A DNA stretch of 64,000 nucleotides from DATEGZ01 sp035519535. Lineage in GTDB: Bacteria > Acidobacteriota > Vicinamibacteria > Vicinamibacterales > SCN-69-37. Positions 33,962 to 42,975 of this stretch are shown one piece after another. The DNA lies in the NCBI GenBank assembly GCA_035519535.1, contig DATIWF010000141.1, positions 1 to 64,000 on the forward strand. The letters are read 5' to 3'. The position numbers and the translations under genes were made by a program. The notes below the pieces were generated by a model, which saw nothing but the letters and a program-made list of their open reading frames with translations, did not search any database and was not told where the DNA came from. Within the stretch, counting starts at the first letter, position 1. Each line of letters begins with the position of its first letter.

Positions 33962-34071
33962 AATCTCCCCGGCGCGGCGCGTCGAGTGATCGCAAGTCGT
34001 GTGCCGTGACTTCTCCGCGCCGCTGATGGCCGCTCATCCTCGAACGTGCCGAGTCGCGCGGACCTCCCGGT

Positions 34072-34097
34072 CGTAAGCGCCTTACGCGCCGCGTAAG
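34072..34097. promoter_or_regulatory. Clustered CGTAAG/CTTACG inverted repeats
   Basis: Three copies of one 6-base word in alternating orientation, CGTAAG (34072-34077), CTTACG (34081-34086) and CGTAAG (34092-34097), lie in the 236-base divergent gap between the barrel protein and the cupredoxin gene. Such spacing suggests an operator or a small hairpin. No regulator is identified. Confidence 0.4.
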
Positions 34098-34197
34098 TCT
34101 GCAGAAGCTCCGTGGAATTTCGGGCGCGCTCAGCTTGGCGTTGGCTTTGCACTACGCCGACGCCGTTAGTGCCAGCTATCTCAGTGGAGATCTCTGA

Positions 34198-34599
34198 ATG
34201 CGTATCTCACGACTTCTCGCTCGCATCACGATAGCCGCGGCGCTCTTCTTTGTGGCCGCATGTTTCAAGACCAGCGCGCCGACCGCGCCGCTTCCGACGC
34301 CGGCAGAGGCGCCGATTGCGAACACCTACATCCTGCCCGGGGCCATCGACTTGGGCGCGAACGCGTTCGGCGACGATCCGATCGTCATTTTCAAAGGCGA
34401 GCGAATGCGATGGCGCAATCTCGACACGGTCGAGCACAACGTCGTGACCGACACGATGACCCTGCCAGAGTTCGGGACGACCGGCCTTCTCGCTCCGGGT
34501 GGCGAGCAGTCGTTCGTGATGAACACCGTTGGCGAGACGAAGATTCACTGCACGATTCACCCGCAGATGGTCGGCACGCTCATCGTGCGGGAGCGCTGA
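34198..34599 (+). CDS. Cupredoxin-domain lipoprotein (plastocyanin-like)
   Basis: The 133-residue protein has a lipoprotein signal with lipobox VAAC (Cys22). The cupredoxin copper ligands are all visible: His80 in VEHNVV, Cys118, His121 and Met124 in IHCTIHPQM. It is probably a type 1 copper electron-transfer protein anchored outside the inner membrane. The GERMRWRN strand and the terminal GTLIV are typical. No partner redox gene lies adjacent. Confidence 0.9.
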   Translation: MRISRLLARITIAAALFFVAACFKTSAPTAPLPTPAEAPIANTYILPGAIDLGANAFGDDPIVIFKGERMRWRNLDTVEHNVVTDTMTLPEFGTTGLLAPGGEQSFVMNTVGETKIHCTIHPQMVGTLIVRER

Positions 34600-34678
34600 G
34601 GAACCCTCGCACACCTGCGCAGCCGCTTGTGCTATAACCGCGGGTTGGCAGCAGCCCTGCGGCTGCCAGGGAGGCACG

Positions 34679-37600
34679 ATGAAGGCTCGAATTCTGACAG
34701 AAGGTCGGGGGGACTTCGTCCCCGGCGCATCCCCTTTGCGCGCTCGCTCGCGGGGGGCAGCGCACGCCGCACTTTGGGTCCTCGCGCTCGTGCTCACGGC
34801 CGGCATCACGGTTCCGCGCGCGGTCGGTCCGGACCCGCAGGCCAAACCTGCGGCCGCGCCCGTCCAGAAGATGGACGAGGAGTACACGAAGAAGATCGTG
34901 GACAGCACGCCCGACAAGCGCATTCTGACCGAGCTCATCGATCACATGCCGCTGCCGGCGGACCCGAAGGTCCCGTCGCCGCTCAAGGTCCTCGGCTACA
35001 TCCCGGGCGAGAACGGCAAGCTGACCTACAGCGCCGACGTCTACAAGTATCTCGACGCGCTCGACGCCGCGTCCGCTCGCGTGACGTGCTGGTCGATCGG
35101 CAAGACGGAAGAGGGCCGCGACACGCGCGCCTGCGCGGTTGCCGACGAAGCGACAATCCGCGACCTCGCGAAGTACAAGAAGATCACGGCCGACCTCACC
35201 GACCCGCGCAGGACGCCGGAGTCCGTCGCCAAGCAGCTCATCGCCACCGGCAAGCCGATCTACTGGGTCACGGGCAGCATCCACTCGCCCGAAACCGGGA
35301 GCGTCGAGATGCTGATGGAGCTCGCGTACCGGCTCGCGATCGAAGAGACGCCGTTCATCCAGCAGATCCGCAACAACGTCATCTGCGTGCTGACGCCGAC
35401 GACGGAAGTCGACGGCCACGATCGCCAGGTGGACAACCAGCGCGCCGCCGCGGCCGGTGAGCCGTCGCCCTCGATGGTCTACTGGGGCAAGTACGTCCAG
35501 CACGACAACAACCGGGACGGGATCGGCAAGGGCCTCAAGCTCTCGCAGTACGTGCTTGCGGCGTTCCTCGACATGCATCCGACGGTGCTCCACGACCTGC
35601 ACGAGTCGGTCGATCTGCTCTACGCCTCGACCGGCACGGGCCCGTACAACCCGATCGTCGATCCGATTCAGGTGAACGAGTGGTGGTCGATGGCGCAGAC
35701 GGAAATCATGGAGATGACCAAGCGCGGCGTGCCGGGCGTGTGGACCTACAACTACTACGACGGCTGGGTGCCGAACTACATGTTCTGGATCGGCGTCTCG
35801 CACAACGCGGTCGGGCGCTTCTACGAGACGCAGAGCGGCGGTGCGAACGTGAGCACGCCGGCGGGCCAGAGCCGCGAGTGGTACCGGCCGAACCCGAATC
35901 CCGGCGACGTGAAGTGGAACTCGCGCGCGAACGTGAACATGCAGCAGTCGGCGCTGCTCATCACGCTCAACAACGTCGCGAAGAACCACGAGCTGTTCCT
36001 GGAGAACTACTACGCGAAGATGAAGCACCAGGTCGAGCTGGGCAAGACGACGGCGCCGTACGCGTACGTCATCCCGGCCGATCAGCGGAAGCGCGCCGAC
36101 ATCGCCGATCTGGTTAACATCGTGCGCCGCGAAGGCGCCGACATCAGCGTGGCGTCGTCGAACTTCAGCGTGGGGAGTCTGCAGGTGAAGGCGGGCGACT
36201 ACATCGCGCGCATGGACCAGCCGTACCGCGGCATCGTCGAGATGTACCTCGGCCTGCAGTGGTATCCGCCGAGCAACCCGCGGCCGTACGACGACACGGG
36301 CTGGTCGATTCCGCTGCTGCACAACATCAAGGTCGACCGCGTCGACGACAAGGCGATCCTCGACCAGCCGATGACGACGATGACCGCGAACGCGAAGTAC
36401 ACGGGATCGATCACCGGCACGGGGAGCACGATCGTCATCGACCACACGACGGACAACGCGCTCATGACGTTCCGCTTCAAGAACGCGGCGATGAAGATGT
36501 CGGCGGCCGAGCAGGCCTTTGACCTGGCCGGGCACCACTTCGCGCCCGGCGCGTTCGTGATCGCGAACGCGAACCGCGCGGCGATCGAGGGCGACATCCG
36601 CGACATGGGCTTGCAGGCGTGGGCGACCGATGCCGCGCCGGCGGTGCCGATGCACGATCTCGCCGTGCCGCGGATCGGCTACATCCACTCGTGGACGAGC
36701 ACGCAGGACGAGGGCTGGGTGCGGATGGGCCTCGACATGTACAAGGTGCCCTACAAGTACTTCGGCGACAACGAGGTGCGGAAGGGCAACCTGCGCGCGC
36801 AATACGACGTGATCCTCTATCCCAACGCGCCGGTCCAGATCGACGGCCCGGCCGCCGGCGCGCCGCAGGGCGGCACGCCCCAGCCGTACCGGCCCACGGC
36901 CGCGACGCCGACCATCGCGACCGCGCCGGATCAGACCGACGATCGCCGCGGCGGCCTCGGGCGCGACGGGATGCGCGAGCTCGAGAAGTTCGTCGAGGAC
37001 GGCGGCGTGCTCATCACGGAAGGGTCGACGACGCAGACCCTCGTCGAGTACCGGATGGCGCCCGGCGTGACGGTCGAGGAGACGAACGGGCTCTACGTGC
37101 CGGGCTCGGTGATCAAGACGCTGCTCGGCGACAAGACGAGCCCGATCCTCTACGGCTACGACCAGAACGCACTCGCGGTGCTCATCAAGAACGGCCCGGT
37201 GCTGAACGCGGGCGGCGGCGGGGGCGGGTTCGGTGGATTCGGCGGCGGCGGACGCGGCGGACGCGGCGGCGGACTGCCGGCCGGCGTCGGCGGCGGCGAC
37301 CTGCAGCCGATGAGCGCGCCGGCGCAGCTGACGACGCTCGAAGGCGGCGCGGCGCCTGCACCGCCGGGGACGATTCCGGCCGGGGCCGGGCGCGGCGGAC
37401 GCGGGGGCGGCGCGGGTTTTGGCGGCGGCGGATTCCCGGGAGCGGCGCCGCCTGAAGCTGGCGCGCCGCAGGGTGCCGCGCGTGGCGGCGGCGCGGGCCG
37501 CGGCGGCGGCGGTGGCGGCCGCGGCGGCGGTGGACGCGGCGGCGCGGCCAACGGCGCCACACCGGCCGGCGCGCGCGTGCTGCTGTCGTATCCGAGCGAC

Positions 37601-37801
37601 CCGAACGATCTCCTCCTCTCGGGCGAGCTCGTCGGCGGCGAGAACCTCGCGGGCAACGCCGTGCTCGTCGATGCGCCGCTGGGCAAGGGCCACATGGTGC
37701 TCTTCGCGAACCGGCCGTTCTGGCGCAACGAGCCCCACGGCAACTACTTCCTCTGGTTCAATGCGATTCTGAACTGGGATCACCTCAGCGCAGGACGGTA
37801 G
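34679..37801 (+). CDS. Large M14-type zinc carboxypeptidase-like protein 1
   Basis: The 1040-residue exported protein starts after GGGAGG. An N-terminal hydrophobic segment (about 28-46) is followed by an M14 peptidase domain: TGSIHSPETGSVE gives HxxE (about 201-204) and VLHDLHES (about 305) the third zinc-ligand region. The C-terminal half resembles a class I glutamine-amidotransferase-like fold and holds glycine-rich runs such as GGGGGGFGGFGGGGRGGRGG (about 845-870) plus a second run near 910-960. It is paralogous to the gene at 42976-45750. Peptide substrates are likely but unproven. Confidence 0.88.
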   Translation: MKARILTEGRGDFVPGASPLRARSRGAAHAALWVLALVLTAGITVPRAVGPDPQAKPAAAPVQKMDEEYTKKIVDSTPDKRILTELIDHMPLPADPKVPSPLKVLGYIPGENGKLTYSADVYKYLDALDAASARVTCWSIGKTEEGRDTRACAVADEATIRDLAKYKKITADLTDPRRTPESVAKQLIATGKPIYWVTGSIHSPETGSVEMLMELAYRLAIEETPFIQQIRNNVICVLTPTTEVDGHDRQVDNQRAAAAGEPSPSMVYWGKYVQHDNNRDGIGKGLKLSQYVLAAFLDMHPTVLHDLHESVDLLYASTGTGPYNPIVDPIQVNEWWSMAQTEIMEMTKRGVPGVWTYNYYDGWVPNYMFWIGVSHNAVGRFYETQSGGANVSTPAGQSREWYRPNPNPGDVKWNSRANVNMQQSALLITLNNVAKNHELFLENYYAKMKHQVELGKTTAPYAYVIPADQRKRADIADLVNIVRREGADISVASSNFSVGSLQVKAGDYIARMDQPYRGIVEMYLGLQWYPPSNPRPYDDTGWSIPLLHNIKVDRVDDKAILDQPMTTMTANAKYTGSITGTGSTIVIDHTTDNALMTFRFKNAAMKMSAAEQAFDLAGHHFAPGAFVIANANRAAIEGDIRDMGLQAWATDAAPAVPMHDLAVPRIGYIHSWTSTQDEGWVRMGLDMYKVPYKYFGDNEVRKGNLRAQYDVILYPNAPVQIDGPAAGAPQGGTPQPYRPTAATPTIATAPDQTDDRRGGLGRDGMRELEKFVEDGGVLITEGSTTQTLVEYRMAPGVTVEETNGLYVPGSVIKTLLGDKTSPILYGYDQNALAVLIKNGPVLNAGGGGGGFGGFGGGGRGGRGGGLPAGVGGGDLQPMSAPAQLTTLEGGAAPAPPGTIPAGAGRGGRGGGAGFGGGGFPGAAPPEAGAPQGAARGGGAGRGGGGGGRGGGGRGGAANGATPAGARVLLSYPSDPNDLLLSGELVGGENLAGNAVLVDAPLGKGHMVLFANRPFWRNEPHGNYFLWFNAILNWDHLSAGR

Positions 37802-37808
37802 CGGCGTC

Positions 37809-37948
37809 GGGTACGTCAGGTGCGACGGGTACGTCAGGCACGTCGGGTCCGAGGAACGAGCTGACGCTCGCCATCTTTCTTTCAAGAAGGAAGATGACAG
37901 AAATACAGGTTCCTGGCACCTGACGTACCCGACGTACCCGACGTACGA
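37809..37948. repeat. 9-mer inverted-repeat element, copy 2
   Basis: Four 9-base units in one orientation (GGGTACGTC, AGGTGCGAC, GGGTACGTC, AGGCACGTC at 37809-37844) and three in the other (GACGTACCC, GACGTACCC, GACGTACGA at 37922-37948) flank a core of about 77 bases. The core includes the reverse complement of GAAAGAAAGATGGCGA seen at 807-822. The arms could pair in a long imperfect hairpin. The element ends just before the ATG of the next gene. Confidence 0.75.
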
Positions 37949-37950
37949 GA

Positions 37951-39066
37951 ATGATGTCCGAGTCCGTGCTTGTCATCGGCGCCGGCGTCGTGGGCGCGGC
38001 CATTGCCGACGCGCTCGCGGCGCGCGGCGCTGTCGTCTCCGTTCTCGACATGCGATCGCCCGGCCGCGGTGCGTCGCAGGCCTCCGCCGGCGCGCTCGTG
38101 CCGTACATCGAAGCGCACGAAGACACGCCGCTCCTCGCGCTCGGCACGCGCAGCCTCGCGATGTACGACGCGTTCGTCGACCGTCTCGTGAGCCGCACGA
38201 GGCTGCCGATCGAGTACGGGCGATCCGGCTCGCTCGATGTGGCTCTCACGGAGCGCGACGAATCAGCGCTCCACGCGACCAAGGCGTGGCTCGACGCGCG
38301 CGGTGTGCGCCACCAGTGGCTTGCGGGCGCCGCGCTCGCATCCTTCGAGCCGGCCGTCACCGCGGGCGCGCCGTGCGGCCTGTTCGTCGCCGATCACGGG
38401 TTTGTCGGTGTGTCGTCGCTCGTCAAGGCGCTCGTGCAGAGCGCGCGGCTCGCCGGCGCGACGTTCGAGGCGCCGGTCGAGGCCGTGGCCGTGACGCCCG
38501 CGCGCGATCGCGTGGACGTGCAGGCCGGCGAGCGGTCGTACGTCGCGGACCAGGTCGTGATCGCCGCGGGCAGCTGGTCGCGGCGCGTTCGCGTCGCTGG
38601 CGTCGAGGGTCCGCCGGTGCGCCCGATTCGCGGCCAGCTCCTTCACCTTCGCTGGCCCGGCCCCGATCGTCCTTCCCGCATCGTCTGGAGCTCGCGCTGC
38701 TACGCCGTGCCCTGGTCCGACGGATCGCTCCTGGTGGGCGCCACGGTCGAGGACGTGGGTTTCGACGAGAGCTCGACGGTCGCCGGCGTGCGCGATCTCA
38801 CGACGGCGGTCGCCGAGCTGCTGCCGAACGCGTCGGCCGCTCCGGTTGACGCGGTTCGCGTCGGACTCCGCCCGGCGTCGCCCGACGGCCTGCCGATCAT
38901 CGGTCCGATCGCGCGCGCCCCGCGTGTGATGCTGGCGACCGGACACTATCGGAACGGCGTGCTCCTCGCGCCGCTCACCGCGACCATCGTGGCGGACGCG
39001 CTCCTGGACGCGAGATCAGACCCCGTGCTGGCGATCACGTCGCCGGATCGATTCGCACGCGCCTGA
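37951..39066 (+). CDS. FAD-dependent D-amino-acid dehydrogenase/glycine-oxidase-like protein
   Basis: The 371-residue flavoprotein of the DAO family begins VLVIGAGVVGAAIADALAARG, the FAD Rossmann motif. GASQASAGALVPYIEAHED, VIAAGSWSRRV and the C-terminal GLRPASPDGLPIIGP with GHYRNGVLLAPLTA match ThiO/DadA-type oxidases. ThiO makes the glycine imine for thiamine; no thi gene is nearby, so a general D-amino-acid or glycine oxidase role is as likely. Two ATGs are adjacent (37951 and 37954). Confidence 0.85.
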   Translation: MMSESVLVIGAGVVGAAIADALAARGAVVSVLDMRSPGRGASQASAGALVPYIEAHEDTPLLALGTRSLAMYDAFVDRLVSRTRLPIEYGRSGSLDVALTERDESALHATKAWLDARGVRHQWLAGAALASFEPAVTAGAPCGLFVADHGFVGVSSLVKALVQSARLAGATFEAPVEAVAVTPARDRVDVQAGERSYVADQVVIAAGSWSRRVRVAGVEGPPVRPIRGQLLHLRWPGPDRPSRIVWSSRCYAVPWSDGSLLVGATVEDVGFDESSTVAGVRDLTTAVAELLPNASAAPVDAVRVGLRPASPDGLPIIGPIARAPRVMLATGHYRNGVLLAPLTATIVADALLDARSDPVLAITSPDRFARA

Positions 39067-39067
39067 T

Positions 39068-41509
39068 CTATTCCTGCCGCAGGGCCTCAACTGGATTGAC
39101 GCGCGTGCCGCGCCGCGCAGGCACGTAGCACGCAATCGCGCCGACGAACGCCAGCGCGCCGACGACGGCCCCGAACGTCAGCGGATCGGTCGGCGTGACG
39201 CCGAAGAGCAGCGACTGCAGGCCGCGCGTGAGCCCGATCGCGCCGAGCACGCCGGCGACGACGCCGACGCCGATGGTCGCGAGGCCCTGGACGAGCACGA
39301 TGCGCAGCACGTCGCCGGCCGTGGCGCCGAGCGCGATGCGCACGCCGATCTCGCGCCGGCGGCGCGAGACGTTGTAAGCCATCACGCCGTAGATGCCGGC
39401 GACGGCGAGGATGAGTGCCGTGCCCGCGAACACGCCGACGAGCGTCAGGTTGAAGCGCCGCGCGCCGAGCGAGGCCGCGTAAATCTGCTCGAACGTCCGG
39501 AAGCGCGGCGGCACCTGGGGCGCCAGCTGGTGCAGCACGCCGCGGGCCGCGGCGATGACGCCGCCGGGATCCGCCCCGGTACGCAGGACGACCGTCGTCG
39601 TGAATCGCGGCCGCTGCATGAGGTCGACGTACATCGTCGGCAAGGCCGGCTTCTCGAGCCCGTATTCGTGCGTGTCGCCCACGATGCCGACGATCGTCAG
39701 CAGGCGCAGGTCGCCGTCCATGTTGCCGAATTCGATCGTGCGGCCGATCGGATCCTCGCCCGGCCACCGCCCGCGCGCAAGCGACTCGCTGATCACCGCG
39801 ACGTGCGGCTGATTCGCCTGATCTCGATCGTCGAACAACCGGCCGCGAATCAACGGGATGCCGAGGGCGCGGAAGTAGGCCGGCGAGACCGCGCAGTAGT
39901 CCGCGGTGCCCAGGCGATCCTTCTGCTGGAAAAACGGCATCATGTCGCTCATCTTCGCCGGCGCCTCCTGCGGCGCGAGGACGACGAACAGACCATCCGG
40001 CAGGCCGCCGTCGAGCGGGACGGCGTTGGCCGCGGCGACCTCGGCGACGCCCGGAATCGCCTGCAGCCGATCGAAGAGGTCGGCGTAGAACACCGGCAGC
40101 TTCGCCTTGACCGCGGGATCGTCGGAGTCCGGCAAGCCAAGATCCATCGCGACGATGCCGTCCGTGCGGAACCCGGGATCGACCGACAGGACGCGCAGCA
40201 GGCTGCGGCCAAGCAGGGCCGCGCCGATGAGCAGCACGACCGTGATGGCGAGCTGTGCGGCGACGATCGCGCGGCCGACTCGCTGGCTCGAAGCGCCGGC
40301 CTGGCCGCGGCTGCCGTCGGTGAGCGTCTCGCGGGGATCGCGGCGGGTGGCGCGGATGGCGGTGACCAGGCCGAGCCCGACCGCGACGACCGCCGACAGC
40401 GCCATCGCGAAGGCCATCACCGGCCAGCTCAGCGAGACGTCTTCGAGGCGCGGCAAATCGGCGGGCGCGATTGCGAGCAGGGCGTCCAGCCCGAGCGCGG
40501 CGACGACGAGGCCGGCGGAGCAACCGAGCGCAAGCAGAATGGAGGCTTCGGCGACGAACTGACGAATCAGCCGTCCTCGCCGCGCGCCGAGGGCGTGCCG
40601 GATGGCCAGCTCGCGCCCGCGCGCGGCCGCCTGCGACAGCAGCAGATTCGTCACGTTCGCGCACGCGACGAGCAGCAGGAAGAAGACGGCGCCGAGCAGC
40701 ACATACAGCGTCGATCCCACGCGGCCCGTGAGCGACGTCTGCAGCGGCACGGCGGCGGCATCGGTCAGGAGGTAGTCGCCCTGCTCGTCGGAGCGGCGAA
40801 CGATGTCCTTCGCGATCGCGCTGACGTCGGCGTCGGCCTGCGCGACGCTCACGCCCTCCCGCAGCCGGCCGATTCCCCAGAAGTTGTGGGACGTGCGGCT
40901 GCGATTCTCGCGGTCGAGCTCCGCCGGCACCCAGAGGTCCACGCTCGCCGGGAACTGGAATCCTGCGGGCATGACGCCCACGACCGCGTAGCTGCGACTC
41001 TCGATCGTCAGCGCGAGCGACGGCAGCGCGGCGCTCGCCCCGAGGTATCGCGTCCAATATTGATGGCTGACGATCACCGCCGGCGCGGCGCCGACGTGCA
41101 GGTCGTCGGCCGTGAAGCCGCGCCCGATCGCCGGCGACACGCCGAGGACCTTGAAGAAATCACCGGTGACGACGCCGAGCGTGGTCCGCGTCGGCTCCGA
41201 CCCGCCGGCTACCGACGTGACATACGCGGTGTACTTCGCCATCGCCGCAAACGTGCGGTTGCGATCGCGCAGGTCGTCGAAATTGGGGTCGGCCAGGCGG
41301 GAGTACGTGCCGCGATGGTTGACCTCCCAGACGGCCATCAGGCGGTCCGGGTCCGGGAACGGCAGCGGCCTCAGCAGCACGCCCCACACGACGCTGAAGA
41401 TCGCCGTCGTCGCGCCGATCGCGAGGGCCAGCGTGAAGACGACGAGGGACGTGACGCCGAGGTTCTTGGCAAGCACGCGGACGGCATGACGCAGGTCGAG
41501 AAAAGACAT
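39068..41509 (-). CDS. ADOP-family ABC transporter permease (MacB/FtsX type)
   Basis: The 813-residue protein has the layout of acidobacterial duplicated orphan permeases (TIGR03434): N-terminal MSFLDLRHAVRVLAKNLGVT, a MacB-like periplasmic domain, and two FtsX four-helix blocks. The internal phrase ACANVTNLLLSQAAARGRELAIRHALGARRGRL is repeated in variant form near the C-terminus (VSRRRREIGVRIALGATAGDV). It ends RRGTRVNPVEALRQE. No ATPase gene is adjacent, as is usual for this family. It may act in export or lipoprotein/peptide transport. It is the best taxonomic marker in the window. Confidence 0.93.
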   Translation of the reverse strand: MSFLDLRHAVRVLAKNLGVTSLVVFTLALAIGATTAIFSVVWGVLLRPLPFPDPDRLMAVWEVNHRGTYSRLADPNFDDLRDRNRTFAAMAKYTAYVTSVAGGSEPTRTTLGVVTGDFFKVLGVSPAIGRGFTADDLHVGAAPAVIVSHQYWTRYLGASAALPSLALTIESRSYAVVGVMPAGFQFPASVDLWVPAELDRENRSRTSHNFWGIGRLREGVSVAQADADVSAIAKDIVRRSDEQGDYLLTDAAAVPLQTSLTGRVGSTLYVLLGAVFFLLLVACANVTNLLLSQAAARGRELAIRHALGARRGRLIRQFVAEASILLALGCSAGLVVAALGLDALLAIAPADLPRLEDVSLSWPVMAFAMALSAVVAVGLGLVTAIRATRRDPRETLTDGSRGQAGASSQRVGRAIVAAQLAITVVLLIGAALLGRSLLRVLSVDPGFRTDGIVAMDLGLPDSDDPAVKAKLPVFYADLFDRLQAIPGVAEVAAANAVPLDGGLPDGLFVVLAPQEAPAKMSDMMPFFQQKDRLGTADYCAVSPAYFRALGIPLIRGRLFDDRDQANQPHVAVISESLARGRWPGEDPIGRTIEFGNMDGDLRLLTIVGIVGDTHEYGLEKPALPTMYVDLMQRPRFTTTVVLRTGADPGGVIAAARGVLHQLAPQVPPRFRTFEQIYAASLGARRFNLTLVGVFAGTALILAVAGIYGVMAYNVSRRRREIGVRIALGATAGDVLRIVLVQGLATIGVGVVAGVLGAIGLTRGLQSLLFGVTPTDPLTFGAVVGALAFVGAIACYVPARRGTRVNPVEALRQE

Positions 41510-41537
41510 AGGCTGGTATGCATTAGACGGAGAAACC

Positions 41538-41849
41538 ATGGCTGGCGGTAAGCTCCTGGACAAAGAAATTCACGACAAGCTCGCAGCGCTGCCGGGCTGG
41601 AAGAAGGACGGCGAGGCGCTCGTCCGCCTGTTCAGCTTCCCGTCGTTCCCCGACGCGATCGCGTTCACCACGCGGCTGGCGTTCGACGCCGAGGCCGCGG
41701 ACCATCACCCCGACATCACGATCAGCTACAAGCGCGTGACCGTACGGTGGAGCACGCACAGCGAGGGCGGCGTCACGGAGAAAGACTTCGCCGGGGCGAC
41801 GCAGGCCGACAGAATCGCCGCCTCGTTTCTGTCAGGCGCCGGGCGCTAG
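41538..41849 (+). CDS. phhB: Pterin-4a-carbinolamine dehydratase
   Basis: The 103-residue protein has the family signature AADHHPDITISY (His56, His57) and the start and length of the PhhB/PCD family. It recycles 4a-hydroxytetrahydropterin during aromatic amino-acid hydroxylation. No phenylalanine hydroxylase gene is in the window. It is divergent from the ADOP gene. Confidence 0.93.
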   Translation: MAGGKLLDKEIHDKLAALPGWKKDGEALVRLFSFPSFPDAIAFTTRLAFDAEAADHHPDITISYKRVTVRWSTHSEGGVTEKDFAGATQADRIAASFLSGAGR

Positions 41850-41864
41850 GCCCGAGGCGCCGGC

Positions 41865-41939
41865 GGGTGCCTGGTGCCCGATGCCTTGACCGCTGCACGC
41901 GCGCTAATGCCTAATGCCTAGTGCCTGATGCCTAGTGCC
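41865..41939. repeat. Heptamer tandem repeats (TRRTGCC)
   Basis: Three units (GGGTGCC, TGGTGCC, CGATGCC at 41865-41885), a 19-base spacer, then five units (TAATGCC, TAATGCC, TAGTGCC, TGATGCC, TAGTGCC at 41905-41939). They fill the gap between phhB and the MerR gene. The same heptamer, inverted, occurs at 53228-53261. Confidence 0.88.
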
Positions 41940-41948
41940 TGATTCTCG

Positions 41949-42413
41949 ATGCGCCTCAAGACCAGCTACAGCGCGCGTGAAGTGACCGCCCTGTCCGGGC
42001 TGTCCGCCCGGCAATTGCAGGGATGGGACTCGGCTCGAATTTTTCCGTCGGCGATCGCCTCGCGGCGCACGGCCGCCGGCGGCTTCACGGAGCGCCGGTA
42101 TTCGCCGGTCGATTTGATCGAGCTCGTGGCGCTCGCCGAGCTGCGCCGGCAGGGTTTCCAGCCCGCCGCCCTCAAGCAGATGATGGACACCCTCCGCCAG
42201 TACTTCCGCCGTCGTCTCTCCGAGACGCTCGACGACGCCGGAGAGATGCGGCTGCTGACGGACGGCCGCGGGCTCTTCCTGCGCACCCGGCAGGGCCACA
42301 TCTTCGATCTGCTCGTCGATCCGACGCAGCCGCTCATCACGGGCGACGGGCTGCCGCTGAAACCCGTGACCGGCCGGGCGCGGGCCAGGCGCCGCGCCGT
42401 CAAGCGATCATGA
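41949..42413 (+). CDS. MerR-family transcriptional regulator
   Basis: The 154-residue protein has an N-terminal MerR-type winged helix: YSAREVTALSGLSARQLQGWDSARIF and RRYSPVDLIELVALAELRRQGF. No metal-binding cysteines are visible, and the C-terminal part is short. An effector is not predictable. The TGA overlaps the DinB gene start (ATGA), so the pair is coupled. Confidence 0.88.
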   Translation: MRLKTSYSAREVTALSGLSARQLQGWDSARIFPSAIASRRTAAGGFTERRYSPVDLIELVALAELRRQGFQPAALKQMMDTLRQYFRRRLSETLDDAGEMRLLTDGRGLFLRTRQGHIFDLLVDPTQPLITGDGLPLKPVTGRARARRRAVKRS

Positions 42414-42970
42414 GTCCGAGAATCACGGAGCTGCTGCATCACCTCGAGGCCAACCGCGCCGAGCTGCGCCGGACGCTCGACGACGTCCCGCCGGCCCGCC
42501 GGGGGCGCCGGCCGGGGCTGGATCGCTGGTCGGTCGCCGAAGTGCTCGAGCACCTCGCCATCGTCGAAGGGCGTGTGACGCAGCGCATGACCGCGGCGCT
42601 GGCCGCCGCGCGTGAGGCCGGACTGCCCGCCGACGACGGAAGGGGATCCGTCGTCGATCGGTCGTTTCTGGATCGCGTGGCGGATCGGACCACCCGCTTC
42701 AAGACGTCCGAGGCCGGCGAGCCGCGCGACGGCCTGACGGCCGAGGCTGCGTGGCGCCACCTCGAAGGGACGCGGGCGGCGTTCGTCGATCTCCTGAGGA
42801 GCACCGACGGACTCACCGCCGACGCGATCGCCGCGCCGCATCCGTTCTTCGGCTCCCTCACCTTCTATCAATGGGCGGTCTTCCTCGCGGCGCACGACGT
42901 CCGGCACGCCGCCCAGATCCGCGAGATCAACGCTACGCTTGCAGCGTCCGACACCGCGACGCTCGCCTGA
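42410..42970 (+). CDS. DinB-family putative metal-dependent protein
   Basis: The 186-residue four-helix protein shows the DinB/DUF664 layout. WSVAEVLEHLAIVEGRV gives the first metal-site histidine and FLAAHDVRHAAQIREI the other two. Members are nickel- or zinc-binding thiol transferase relatives, often of unknown substrate. It is coupled to the MerR gene upstream and followed by the M14-type gene 5 bases later. Confidence 0.87.
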   Translation: MSPRITELLHHLEANRAELRRTLDDVPPARRGRRPGLDRWSVAEVLEHLAIVEGRVTQRMTAALAAAREAGLPADDGRGSVVDRSFLDRVADRTTRFKTSEAGEPRDGLTAEAAWRHLEGTRAAFVDLLRSTDGLTADAIAAPHPFFGSLTFYQWAVFLAAHDVRHAAQIREINATLAASDTATLA

Positions 42971-42975
42971 GGTCC

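Noticed and set aside
34580..37885. A 1101-codon minus-strand open frame opposite the M14-type gene
   Set aside because: The composition is Arg/Val/His-rich with no motif. The plus strand carries a clear zinc peptidase with signal segment and ribosome site.
39530..41551. A 673-codon plus-strand frame across the permease gene
   Set aside because: It is antisense to a complete ADOP permease and has the usual RRRDD-rich composition.
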